A stretch of 18,377 bases of DNA from contig JBGPYQ010000044.1 in assembly GCA_041493345.1 (NCBI GenBank), positions 1 through 18,377 of the forward strand, read 5' to 3'. This document shows, in pieces, positions 1-5,975 of the stretch (its first letter is position 1; each line of letters begins with the position of its first letter). Under the pieces are notes generated by a model. It was not told where the DNA came from and made no database searches. It was given only the letters and a program-made list of their open reading frames with translations. The position numbers were made by a program, and so were the translations under genes. Source of the stretch: VBDM01 sp041493345. Lineage in GTDB: Bacteria; Pseudomonadota; Gammaproteobacteria; Burkholderiales; SG8-39.

Positions 1-60
1 ATCGGCTTAGGGGTATTTTCGATCTGGCTGGTCGGCGAACTTACCCATCACAGCCACTGA
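1..60 (+). CDS. possible C-terminal fragment of an unidentified membrane protein (cut by window edge)
   Basis: Frame 1 is open from the first base to a TGA at 58-60 and encodes 19 residues, beginning IGLGVFSIWLVGEL and ending in a His-rich THHSH. The start is hydrophobic with a Trp, as at the end of a last membrane helix. There is too little sequence to name a family. It would be convergent with the SDR gene that ends at 202, and an inverted repeat at 72-98 lies between them. A 19-codon open stretch can easily arise by chance at a window edge, so this is only a possibility. Confidence 0.3.
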   Translation: MGLGVFSIWLVGELTHHSH

Positions 61-71
61 TCCGGAGGGCC

Positions 72-98
72 CAAGCGCCAGGCAGGCAGAGGCGCTTG
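72..98. terminator. inverted repeat between convergent ends, possible bidirectional terminator
   Basis: CAAGCGCC (72-79) and GGCGCTTG (91-98) are perfect 8-base complements around an 11-base loop. The hairpin lies between the putative gene end at 60 and the SDR stop at 202. There is no T-tract on either strand, so intrinsic termination is doubtful. A weaker AGCCG/CGGCT hairpin follows at 119-135. Confidence 0.3.
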
Positions 99-201
99 CG
101 GGCACGGGTGAGCGCCGCAGCCGGGCTTTTCGGCTTTCATCTGCCGAAGCGGCGGCTTGCGCGCTCCCCCGGAATGGTCGCGGGAGTACTGCCGGGCCTG
201 A

Positions 202-954
202 TCAGAGCATTGCCGAGCCGCCGTCCACGACCAGCGTCTGGCCGGACATGAACGCGCTGTCGTCGCCGGCGAGGAAACTCACCGCCCCGGCCAGGTCTTC
301 GGGGTGTTCCTCGCGCTGTATTGCGCGGCTCCTGATGCTGTCCGGGTGCGAACGGAGATGCTCCGGATGGTTGAGCACGCCCTCGGACAGCGTCAGGCCG
401 GGCGCGATTGCATTCACCGTGATGTTGTCTTTGCCGAGCTCGCGCGCCAGGCCCCGGGTCATGGCGATGACCGCACCCTTGCTGGCGATGTAGTGAAGAA
501 AAAACGGCACGCCCTTCAGCGGTGCGCCCGATGCGAGATTGACGATGCGGCCGCTTTTCTGTCTGCGCATCTGCGGCACAACGGCCTTGCAGCAAAGCGC
601 CACGCCCATGATGTTCACCTCCATCAGGCGTTTCCATTCGTCGACCGGAATGTCCTCGAAAGGGCGTAGCTTTATCGCCGAGAACATCGCGGCATTGTTG
701 ACCAGAATATCGATGCGGCCAAAGGCCTTCAATGTCTCCTCGGCCATGGACGAGGTATCGACCTCGGAGGACACATCGACCTTGAGGCCCAGCGCCCGGG
801 CGCCGCTCTTCGCAAGCTTCGCGGCGGCGACGTCGTATCGCTGCAGGTCTGCAATGACGATGTTCGCGCCGTCGGCGGCCAGTCGCGCTGCGAGCGCGTA
901 TCCGATCCCGCTCGCCCCTCCGGTCACGATTGCCACCTTGCCATCGAGCTTCAT
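202..954 (-). CDS. SDR-family NAD(P)-dependent oxidoreductase
   Basis: This 250-residue protein is a classical short-chain dehydrogenase/reductase of normal length. The cofactor loop TGGASGIG is at residues 11-18 and NNAA at 86-89. The catalytic tetrad is N114, S142, Y155 and K159 (YIASK). The C-terminal VVDGG at 242-246 is also typical. D36 at the end of the second beta strand suggests NAD(H) rather than NADP(H); this is inference. The enzyme should be soluble and interconvert an alcohol and a ketone, but the substrate cannot be read from the sequence. The start at 954 has a good ribosome site (GGGAGG just upstream). The gene begins 18 bases after the sixA-like stop on the same strand, so the two may be cotranscribed. 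The family call is certain; the role is not. Confidence 0.93.
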   Translation of the reverse strand: MKLDGKVAIVTGGASGIGYALAARLAADGANIVIADLQRYDVAAAKLAKSGARALGLKVDVSSEVDTSSMAEETLKAFGRIDILVNNAAMFSAIKLRPFEDIPVDEWKRLMEVNIMGVALCCKAVVPQMRRQKSGRIVNLASGAPLKGVPFFLHYIASKGAVIAMTRGLARELGKDNITVNAIAPGLTLSEGVLNHPEHLRSHPDSIRSRAIQREEHPEDLAGAVSFLAGDDSAFMSGQTLVVDGGSAML

Positions 955-972
955 GGGGCCTCCCGCTATCCC

Positions 973-1488
973 TCAACGAATGGCAGGGGCATGGGCGGGT
1001 GGCGTCAAAACGTCGGGGTCAAGAACGGCGATCAAGGTCGTGTTGCCGCCGGTGTGGCGAAACCACCATACCGCGGCCTTGGCAATGTCCCAATCGGATT
1101 CCCTGCCCGTAAGGATCATTGCCGCAACGCGCCCGAGGGTAGGCTGATGGCCGACGACAACCAGGGGATCCGCGCGCGCCGGCCAGCCCGCCGCGGCGAT
1201 CACGTCGGCGGCGCTGGCACCGGTCCCCACCTTGGGGGATGTCGAAAAGGGCCGGTCCAGCGCCAGGGCGGTCTCCTGCGCCCGCACGGCGGGACTTACA
1301 AGAATGTCGCAGCGCCCGGGCAGGCGCGGTTTCAACCACGCCGCGGCGCAGGCTGCCTGGAATTGACCGCGCCCGGTCAGCCTTCGCGCCGAATCCGGGC
1401 TGCCAGTCTCGGCATCAGCGTGCCTCCATAGAATCAGTTCCAATTGCGGATCACCCAGGGGCCCGAAATCCAGTTTCGGACGAGGCAA
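973..1488 (-). CDS. sixA: SixA-like phosphohistidine phosphatase (histidine phosphatase superfamily)
   Basis: The 171-residue protein has the RHG-type signature LWRHADAE, with R22 and the nucleophile H23. It also has LTGRG at 37-41, the conserved VSPAVRAQET at 64-73, and the second catalytic His in VVGHQPTLG (H114). This arrangement and the short length match SixA, which removes phosphate from phosphohistidine. In E. coli SixA acts on phosphotransfer proteins such as ArcB and the nitrogen PTS. The C-terminal 20 residues are Pro/Ala-rich and probably disordered. It reads toward the SDR gene 18 bases downstream and is divergent from dodecin, with 67 bases between the two starts. Its target is unknown. 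The two histidine-based signalling proteins nearby make a phosphorelay role imaginable but unproven. Confidence 0.85.
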   Translation of the reverse strand: MPRPKLDFGPLGDPQLELILWRHADAETGSPDSARRLTGRGQFQAACAAAWLKPRLPGRCDILVSPAVRAQETALALDRPFSTSPKVGTGASAADVIAAAGWPARADPLVVVGHQPTLGRVAAMILTGRESDWDIAKAAVWWFRHTGGNTTLIAVLDPDVLTPPAHAPAIR

Positions 1489-1514
1489 GTGATCGACGGA
1501 GTATCATGGTTTGG

Positions 1515-1530
1515 CGCTCCCCTTGGAGCG
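1515..1530. repeat. short inverted repeat in the dodecin leader
   Basis: CGCTCC (1515-1520) and GGAGCG (1525-1530) pair perfectly around a CCTT loop. The repeat lies 14 bases before the dodecin Shine-Dalgarno sequence, between the divergent sixA-like and dodecin genes. It could be an operator or a small leader hairpin. No convincing promoter pair is visible nearby, although TATCAT at 1502-1507 could be a -10 element for dodecin. Confidence 0.3.
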
Positions 1531-1555
1531 ATGCGAGCACTGCAAAGGAGGCAAG

Positions 1556-1774
1556 ATGGCCAGAGGTGGAGAAGGAATCTACAAGATCGTCGAGGTAATT
1601 GGCACCAGCAGCAGCTCCTGGGAGGATGCGGCCAGGAAGGCGGTGCAGGCCGCTTCGAAAACCCTGCGCGATTTGCGCATCGCCGAAGTGGTCAAGCAGG
1701 ACATGAAAGTCGAAGACGGCAAGGTGGTCGCCTACCGCACCCGCGTGTTGTTATCCTTCAAGTATCAGGGATAG
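1556..1774 (+). CDS. dodecin family flavin-binding protein
   Basis: The protein is 72 residues, the usual dodecin length. Family hallmarks are visible in order: IYKIVEVIGTSSSSWEDAA near the N-terminus, then TLRDLR..EV, then DGKVVAYR and a final SFKYQG. Dodecins form hollow dodecamers that store or buffer flavins (riboflavin, FMN or FAD) in the cytoplasm. The Trp in SSWEDAA is in the position of the residue that stacks on the isoalloxazine ring in bacterial dodecins. I chose ATG 1556 because a near-perfect Shine-Dalgarno AAAGGAGG (1544-1551) lies four bases upstream. An in-frame TTG at 1511 would add 15 residues that do not fit the family. The gene is convergent with the Ser/Thr kinase gene, whose stop lies 25 bases away. 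Confidence 0.95.
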   Translation: MARGGEGIYKIVEVIGTSSSSWEDAARKAVQAASKTLRDLRIAEVVKQDMKVEDGKVVAYRTRVLLSFKYQG

Positions 1775-1780
1775 CCTCGT

Positions 1781-1799
1781 GCGCCTGCCGTGCGGGCGC
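1781..1799. terminator. hairpin between convergent dodecin and Ser/Thr kinase genes
   Basis: GCGCCTGC (1781-1788) and GCGGGCGC (1792-1799) form an 8-base-pair GC-rich stem with one G-U pair and a three-base CGT loop. It starts just after the dodecin stop and reaches the kinase stop codon. There is no real T-run on either strand, so it is at best a weak bidirectional terminator or an RNA 3'-end stabiliser. Confidence 0.35.
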
Positions 1800-3211
1800 T
1801 ATTCCCTGCCGGATTGGGAGATGGCCTTGCGAATAAAGGCCTTTCTCTCGGTCTTGTCGTCGATTTCATCGGCGATCATCAGGTAGAGCTCGCCCGAATC
1901 GCGCGCCTTGGCCGCGGCGCGCCTCACCACGACTTTGGCCACCGCGCCGATGTACCTCGCAAGCGACGCTTCGGCCTTCTCGAGCGTTGCGGCGTCGATG
2001 CGCGATTCGGGTTCGGTCTGCCGTCCGGGCTGCAGCCGCCCGGAGACCGGGCGAGAGGGCTCGCCCGTATGCGCCATCCTGCTGCCCGAGAACTTCCTCA
2101 CGAACGCGGTCTGCTCCTTCTCGTCGGCGATTTCATCCGCAACGATCTTGGCAAGGCCCGCGACGGTATAGGCGCTCTTGGCAGCGCTCTCAATCACGAT
2201 GCCCGCGATCGGGCCGATGTGCTTGGCGAGTTCCGCTTCGATGCTCTTCAGGGTTTCAGGGTCGAACTTCACTCCGGAGGGCGTGTCGGCCATCGACGAC
2301 GGCATCTGCGCCGTCTCGGGGGTCCTGACGGTCCTCTGTTCCGATTTCACATGTGTCGGGAGCGCATTTCGAAAATCAGCGACCGTCTGCGGGCGCCGTT
2401 CTTCGTTCGGGGTAAGCGCCCAGTCGATCGCCGTCAGCAGCTCCTGGCTGTAGCGGCTTCGATCGGCCGCCTGCACCGCGGGTGGAAGCATGTCCTGGCG
2501 GCTGCGTGCCACCGCGTCCACAGCCCTGTTGCCGGTCACCATCCAGTACAGTACGCCGCCGAAGGCATACAGGTCGCTCCACGGCCCCTGCTTGCCCTGG
2601 GAGTGGTACTGCTCGGCGGGCGCGTAGCCGGGCGTGACGATCACGGTGAGCTCGTTGCCGTCGTCGGCTACGCGGGCGGAGCCGAAATCGAGCAGGACGG
2701 GCGAGCCGTCCTCACGAATCAAAATATTGTTTGGCTTGATATCCCGATGCAGGAAGCGGGCGCGGTGAATGACCTCGAGGCCGTCGAGCAGAGGGTGGGC
2801 GATCGCGAGCACCGTCTTCTGATCGAGCGGCCGTCGGCTGCGGATCCACTCGTTGAGGGACTGTCCCGCAATGAATTCCATCACCATGTAGGCGGTGCGG
2901 TTGGCCTCGAAAAACCGCATCACCCTCACGATGTTCGGATGGCGGAACGAGGCCAGTGTGCGCGACTCGTCGAGAAAACGGGACAGGCCCCATTTGAACG
3001 AGTCGAGCACCGAGTCCGATTTGGGCTGCACGGACTGGTCCTCGCATCGCAGCGCGAGTTCCCCCGGCAGGTATTCCTTGATCGCGACCTTTAGGTTGAG
3101 GTTCGAGTCGGTGGCAAGGTACGTCAGGCCGAAACCGCCGATTCCGAGCGTCTGCTCGATGCGGTATTCGTTCAGCGCGTAGTCGCGGGGTAAAGCGAAT
3201 TCGGCGGCCAT
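1799..3211 (-). CDS. soluble Ser/Thr protein kinase with duplicated C-terminal domain
   Basis: The 470-residue protein has a complete Hanks-type kinase domain at about 16-285. Visible motifs are the glycine loop GIGGFG (23-28), the ATP-binding K45 in VAIKEY, the helix-C E82, the catalytic HRDIKPNN (D157), the magnesium-binding DFG (D175) and PGYAPAEQ in the activation segment. All key residues are intact, so it should be active. After a polar linker, a 59-residue helical unit occurs twice, at about 316-374 and 405-463. No transmembrane segment is present, unlike PknB-type receptor kinases. The gene starts ten bases after the haem-sensor gene stops on the same strand, so the two very likely form an operon in which the membrane sensor partners the kinase. 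That partnership is inference. The substrates are unknown, and no PP2C-type phosphatase is encoded in the window. Confidence 0.93.
   Translation of the reverse strand: MAAEFALPRDYALNEYRIEQTLGIGGFGLTYLATDSNLNLKVAIKEYLPGELALRCEDQSVQPKSDSVLDSFKWGLSRFLDESRTLASFRHPNIVRVMRFFEANRTAYMVMEFIAGQSLNEWIRSRRPLDQKTVLAIAHPLLDGLEVIHRARFLHRDIKPNNILIREDGSPVLLDFGSARVADDGNELTVIVTPGYAPAEQYHSQGKQGPWSDLYAFGGVLYWMVTGNRAVDAVARSRQDMLPPAVQAADRSRYSQELLTAIDWALTPNEERRPQTVADFRNALPTHVKSEQRTVRTPETAQMPSSMADTPSGVKFDPETLKSIEAELAKHIGPIAGIVIESAAKSAYTVAGLAKIVADEIADEKEQTAFVRKFSGSRMAHTGEPSRPVSGRLQPGRQTEPESRIDAATLEKAEASLARYIGAVAKVVVRRAAAKARDSGELYLMIADEIDDKTERKAFIRKAISQSGRE
1823..1999 (-). repeat. second copy of the duplicated C-terminal domain of the Ser/Thr kinase
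   Basis: It encodes residues about 405-463. It aligns without gaps to residues 316-374, with about 25 of 58 positions identical by eye. Shared features are a leading D..TL, the central IG..A..V, an ADEI.D acidic turn and the ending AF.RK. Confidence 0.7.
2090..2266 (-). repeat. first copy of the duplicated C-terminal domain of the Ser/Thr kinase
   Basis: It encodes residues about 316-374. The pattern (L..IE..LA..IGPIA..V, then LA.IVADEI) looks like a compact helical domain. I recall similar short domains after kinase, FHA or cyclase domains in other proteobacterial signalling proteins, but I cannot name the family with confidence. Confidence 0.7.
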
Positions 3212-3221
3212 CGGAACGCGA

Positions 3222-4094
3222 CTACCTTCGGTCGATCAGGCTGATCGCCTTTTCCAGGCTGCGGCGCATGCGGTTGAACGACCGGGCCAGCAACGCGACT
3301 TCATCCCTGCCGGAGTCGGCCAGTTCCGCTATGTCCATGTTGCCGGTGCTGATCCGGTCGGCCGCGGCGGACATCTGCGTGATCGGCCGCACAATCAGCA
3401 CCGACAGCATCAGGTTGAGAATGACAAACAGCACCACGAACACCCCGGCGAGCGAGGCCATGAAGGTAAGGAACGCCCGGTTCGCGTTCTGTACCGGCAG
3501 AGACATCGGCACAGACACAACTTGCGCGCCGATCACCTCATTGAGCTTCCAGCCGAAGCCGTTGTTGGGGCCGTAGAGCTTCACCATTGATGCCGGCGCC
3601 AAGTCGGGCGTCGTGTGGCAGGAGAGGCAGGCCGGGTCCTTGATCTGGAACGGACGCGCCAGAAACATCGACTGGCCCGTGGGCGTTGCCCGCACCCCCG
3701 AGATCTCGGGGCGCGCCAGATTGTTGCGGAATTCGTTGACGATGTCCGCTTCCCATTCAACGGCGCGATTGCGCGGGTTGGTCGGGTTGAGGGCCGCTTC
3801 CTTGTAGGCGTAGTCGGGGTATTTCTTGCGCAGCTGGTTCATGATCTCGGTGGCGGAGAACGCCGGCACGCTTTGCGGCAGGAACTCGTCCTCAACCACG
3901 CGGAGCTTGTCGCGCACCTGGCCCACGGTATAGGCCCGCATGGACAGGGCCGCCTCCATCATCACGCCGGCATTGCGCAGCACTTCGTCGCGCGCGTTCT
4001 TGTGCAGGAGGTTGTAGGAGATGTAGCCGGATACGCCAAGTCCCAGCAAAAACACGACCAGCAGCACCAGGTTGAACTTCAGCCTCAGACCCAT
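3222..4094 (-). CDS. membrane-anchored c-type haem sensor protein (DUF3365/Tll0287-like) with HAMP domain
   Basis: The 290-residue protein has an N-terminal membrane helix (about 9-30) and a periplasmic domain (about 31-205). A second helix (about 208-235) leads into a HAMP domain (about 236-283), where the protein ends. The periplasmic part has the composition and length of the Tll0287-like (DUF3365) haem domain. It carries one CXXCH haem c site, CLSCH, at 156-160. There is no kinase, methyl-accepting or cyclase output, so the signal must pass to another protein. The Ser/Thr kinase gene begins ten bases after its stop and is the obvious candidate. A G-rich ribosome site (AGGGGGG) precedes the start. 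It probably senses redox state, oxygen or a small gas through haem; the ligand cannot be told from the sequence. Confidence 0.88.
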   Translation of the reverse strand: MGLRLKFNLVLLVVFLLGLGVSGYISYNLLHKNARDEVLRNAGVMMEAALSMRAYTVGQVRDKLRVVEDEFLPQSVPAFSATEIMNQLRKKYPDYAYKEAALNPTNPRNRAVEWEADIVNEFRNNLARPEISGVRATPTGQSMFLARPFQIKDPACLSCHTTPDLAPASMVKLYGPNNGFGWKLNEVIGAQVVSVPMSLPVQNANRAFLTFMASLAGVFVVLFVILNLMLSVLIVRPITQMSAAADRISTGNMDIAELADSGRDEVALLARSFNRMRRSLEKAISLIDRR

Positions 4095-4149
4095 GATCCC
4101 CCCTATCTGGAAAAACGGACTCTCCTGCCTCTAGCCGGCAGAGTGATGC

Positions 4150-4183
4150 ATTATAGACCAATACGATTTGTCCGCCTTGTCAA
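4150..4183 (-). promoter_or_regulatory. possible promoter of the haem-sensor/kinase operon, with an over-long spacer
   Basis: On the - strand a perfect TTGACA (complement of 4178-4183) and a perfect TATAAT (complement of 4150-4155) lie upstream of the haem-sensor start at 4094. They are separated by 22 bases instead of about 17. Either a different -35 is used with this TATAAT, or the promoter needs an activator that compensates for the spacing. A small CTGCC/GGCAG inverted repeat (4125-4141) lies just downstream. Confidence 0.45.
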
Positions 4184-4236
4184 AGGTTTGGAGGCCATTC
4201 CTGCCCCAACTCGGAGGGTAGCGCAAGCGGGCCCGG

Positions 4237-4266
4237 GGCACCGGAGGGTTCCCGCAAACCCGTGCC
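4237..4266. terminator. hairpin downstream of fur
   Basis: GGCAC (4237-4241) pairs with GTGCC (4262-4266), and GGGTT (4246-4250) pairs with AACCC (4257-4261). This gives a ten-pair stem with a four-base bulge and a six-base loop, seven bases past the fur stop. There is no T-run after it on the - strand, so it may be a Rho-dependent end or an RNA-stabilising structure rather than a classical terminator. Confidence 0.35.
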
Positions 4267-4272
4267 GGAGCA

Positions 4273-4698
4273 CTATTTCTTGTAGGGGCAGTGCGGCTTG
4301 GTGCAGTCGGCGTAGAGGTGCAACGAGTGCTCGCGGATGGCGAAACCCCGGTCCTTTGCCACTCGTACCTGGCGCTTCTCGATCTCGGGATCGTAGAACT
4401 CCTCGACGCGACCGCACTGCATGCAGACCAGGTGATCGTGATGGTTGCCTTCATTCAACTCGAATACCGCCTTGCCCGACTCGAAGTGGTGGCGCTGGAG
4501 TATCCCGGCCTGCTCGAACTGGGTGAGAACGCGATACACCGTGGCCAGTCCGATATCGAGGCCCTCTCCCATCAGCACGCGGTAGACGTCTTCGGCCGAG
4601 AGATGCCGCACTTTGCTGGCTTCGAACAGCTTGAGGATGCGCAGGCGCGGGGCGGTGGCCTTCAGGCCAATGGTCTTGAGATCGTGGACGTTGGTCAT
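4273..4698 (-). CDS. fur: ferric uptake regulator Fur
   Basis: The 141-residue protein has normal Fur length. The N-terminal winged-helix DNA-binding half contains LKATAPRLRILKLFE and the recognition region GLATVYRVLTQFEQAG. The C-terminal half carries the metal and dimerisation residues: HHDHLVC, a first CXXC (C92, C95) and a second pair (C132, C137), plus a His-rich stretch. With Fe(II) it represses iron-uptake genes. I chose ATG 4698 (MTNVHDLKTIGLKATAPR) because it matches the usual N-terminus, with GGAG ten bases upstream; a longer in-frame extension into bamE is spurious. It is divergent from bamE, an arrangement conserved in beta- and gammaproteobacteria. No classical Fur box is evident in the short shared promoter region, but a palindrome is present at 4731-4745. 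Confidence 0.97.
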   Translation of the reverse strand: MTNVHDLKTIGLKATAPRLRILKLFEASKVRHLSAEDVYRVLMGEGLDIGLATVYRVLTQFEQAGILQRHHFESGKAVFELNEGNHHDHLVCMQCGRVEEFYDPEIEKRQVRVAKDRGFAIREHSLHLYADCTKPHCPYKK

Positions 4699-4730
4699 TG
4701 AAGATCCGCTCCGGGAGGGACGACCGTTTC

Positions 4731-4761
4731 CGCTATGATATAGCGTTTCACCTTCGGTCAA
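4731..4761. promoter_or_regulatory. shared fur/bamE promoter region with a 6-3-6 palindrome
   Basis: CGCTAT-GAT-ATAGCG (4731-4745) is a perfect inverted repeat in the 75-base gap between the fur and bamE starts. On the - strand it overlaps a TATCAT -10 (complement of 4735-4740), which lies 15 bases from a TTGACC -35 (complement of 4756-4761), giving a plausible fur promoter. On the + strand it contains TATGAT (4734-4739), usable as a -10 for bamE, but no good -35 is seen. The palindrome could be an operator acting on both genes. Confidence 0.45.
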
Positions 4762-4773
4762 AGGCGCATTACC

Positions 4774-5136
4774 ATGCCAAGAGTGCTCCTTCTGGCGCTT
4801 TCTTCCGTGATTTCCGCATGCGGGATTGCGACGAATTTTTCGCCCTACCGGATCGAAATCCAGCAAGGCAACTACGTGACGCAGGAAGCCGTGGCGCAAC
4901 TGAAACCCGGCATGACCCGCGATCAGGTCCGCTTCGTGCTCGGAACGCCGCTGGTGAGCGACATCTTTCACCGCGATCGGTGGGATTACGTTTTCCTTCG
5001 TCAGCGCGCCAACCGCGGCGAGGTCGAGTATCGCCGGATTGCCGTGTTTTTCGAGGATGGGAGGCTGAAGCGCGTCGAAGGGGACATCGTCGCAGCAGCC
5101 GGCACCGAAGCGTCCGCGCGCAAGGCGGATCAATGA
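4774..5136 (+). CDS. bamE: outer-membrane assembly lipoprotein BamE (SmpA/OmlA)
   Basis: The 120-residue protein starts with a short lipoprotein signal peptide. The lipobox ISAC places the acylated Cys at residue 16. The SmpA/OmlA domain follows, with the hallmark VAQLKPGMTRDQVRFVLGTP segment and a later WDYVF. BamE is a lipoprotein partner in the BAM complex that inserts beta-barrel proteins into the outer membrane. The start has AAAGG nine bases upstream. It is divergent from fur, as in many relatives, and its stop overlaps the dapB start (ATGA), so the two are translationally coupled. The Ala/Lys-rich C-terminal tail of about 17 residues is probably disordered. Confidence 0.95.
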   Translation: MPRVLLLALSSVISACGIATNFSPYRIEIQQGNYVTQEAVAQLKPGMTRDQVRFVLGTPLVSDIFHRDRWDYVFLRQRANRGEVEYRRIAVFFEDGRLKRVEGDIVAAAGTEASARKADQ

Positions 5137-5930
5137 AGCTGGCAGTCGCCGGCGCGGGCGGCCGGATGGGCCGGACATTGGTCGAGATGGTGCTGAAATC
5201 GGCGGATCTGAAACTCGCGGCCGCGCTCGAAATCCCCGGCAGTCCGGTCATCGGCAGAGACGCCGGGGAGCGGGTCGGGCGCCCCTGCGGCGTCAAGATC
5301 ACCTCCGATTATGCCCTCGGGATCGCCGGGGCCGACTGCCTCATCGATTTCACCCGTCCGGAAGGCACGCTTGCCAGCCTGGATATTTGCCTGGAGAAGG
5401 GCGTGCCCATGGTGATCGGGACGACCGGCTTTTCAGCGCAGCAGAGGGAGCGCATTGCCGTGGCATCCGGGAAAATCGCGATTGTGTTCGCGCCGAACAT
5501 GGCTGTGGGCGTAAATGTCGCGTTCCGGCTCGCCGGAACGGCGGCGCAGGTGCTCGGCGAGGGCTACGACGTGGAGATCATCGAGGCGCATCACCGGCAC
5601 AAAATCGATGCCCCATCGGGTACGGCGCTCAGGTTCGGCGAGATCATCGCGCAGGCGCTGGGCAGGGATTTGACGCGGGACGCCGTGCACGGGCGCAAGG
5701 GGGACACCGGCGAGCGCAGCTCCGGGGCGATAGGGTTTCATGCCATCCGGGGTGGCGACATCGTCGGGGAGCACACCGTGATGTTCGCCGGGGAAGGCGA
5801 GCGGGTTGAAATCACCGTGCGCTCGGGCAGCCGCGCCGGCTACGCGCTGGGGGCCTTGCGTGCCGCACGCTTCCTCAAGGACAGGGACCGCGGCCTGTAT
5901 GACATGCAGGACGTGCTCGGGCTGCGCTAG
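5133..5930 (+). CDS. dapB: 4-hydroxy-tetrahydrodipicolinate reductase DapB
   Basis: The 265-residue protein is full length for DapB. The Rossmann loop GAGGRMG is at 7-13, GTTGFS at 96-101 and APNMAVGVNV at 120-129. The signature EAHHRHKIDAPSGT at 151-164 holds the catalytic His and Lys residues (H153/H154, K157). It reduces hydroxy-tetrahydrodipicolinate with NAD(P)H in the lysine and meso-diaminopimelate pathway, so it also feeds peptidoglycan synthesis. ATG 5133 overlaps the bamE stop by four bases and gives the standard N-terminus. A longer upstream reading in the same frame is an artefact. In many betaproteobacteria I recall carA nearby on the same strand; here a two-gene signalling module on the opposite strand lies between. 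Confidence 0.98.
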   Translation: MKLAVAGAGGRMGRTLVEMVLKSADLKLAAALEIPGSPVIGRDAGERVGRPCGVKITSDYALGIAGADCLIDFTRPEGTLASLDICLEKGVPMVIGTTGFSAQQRERIAVASGKIAIVFAPNMAVGVNVAFRLAGTAAQVLGEGYDVEIIEAHHRHKIDAPSGTALRFGEIIAQALGRDLTRDAVHGRKGDTGERSSGAIGFHAIRGGDIVGEHTVMFAGEGERVEITVRSGSRAGYALGALRAARFLKDRDRGLYDMQDVLGLR

Positions 5931-5946
5931 AGCGGGTTCGCGGCGC

Positions 5947-5959
5947 CGTCCACGGGACG
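5947..5959. terminator. small hairpin between convergent dapB and signalling gene
   Basis: CGTCC (5947-5951) and GGACG (5955-5959) pair around a three-base loop, followed by CCCC-AG-GGGG at 5965-5974. Both lie in the 45-base gap between the dapB stop and the stop of the cyclase/kinase gene. T-runs are minimal, so terminator activity is uncertain. Confidence 0.25.
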
Positions 5960-5975
5960 CGTTTCCCCAGGGGAG

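Noticed and set aside
1790..3094. 434-codon + strand frame opposite the Ser/Thr kinase gene
   Set aside because: The - strand frame has every kinase motif in order. The + strand product is His/Arg-rich with no domain.
3613..4526. 303-codon + strand frame across the haem-sensor gene and fur
   Set aside because: It is antisense to two well-supported genes and has no coherent domain.
4698..5132. Upstream extension of DapB to 410 residues
   Set aside because: The extension reads bamE in another frame. ATG 5133 gives the canonical MKLAVAGAGGRMG start.
4699..5178. N-terminal extension of Fur to 301 residues
   Set aside because: It runs antisense through bamE and into dapB, while Fur from 4698 has the normal length and N-terminus.
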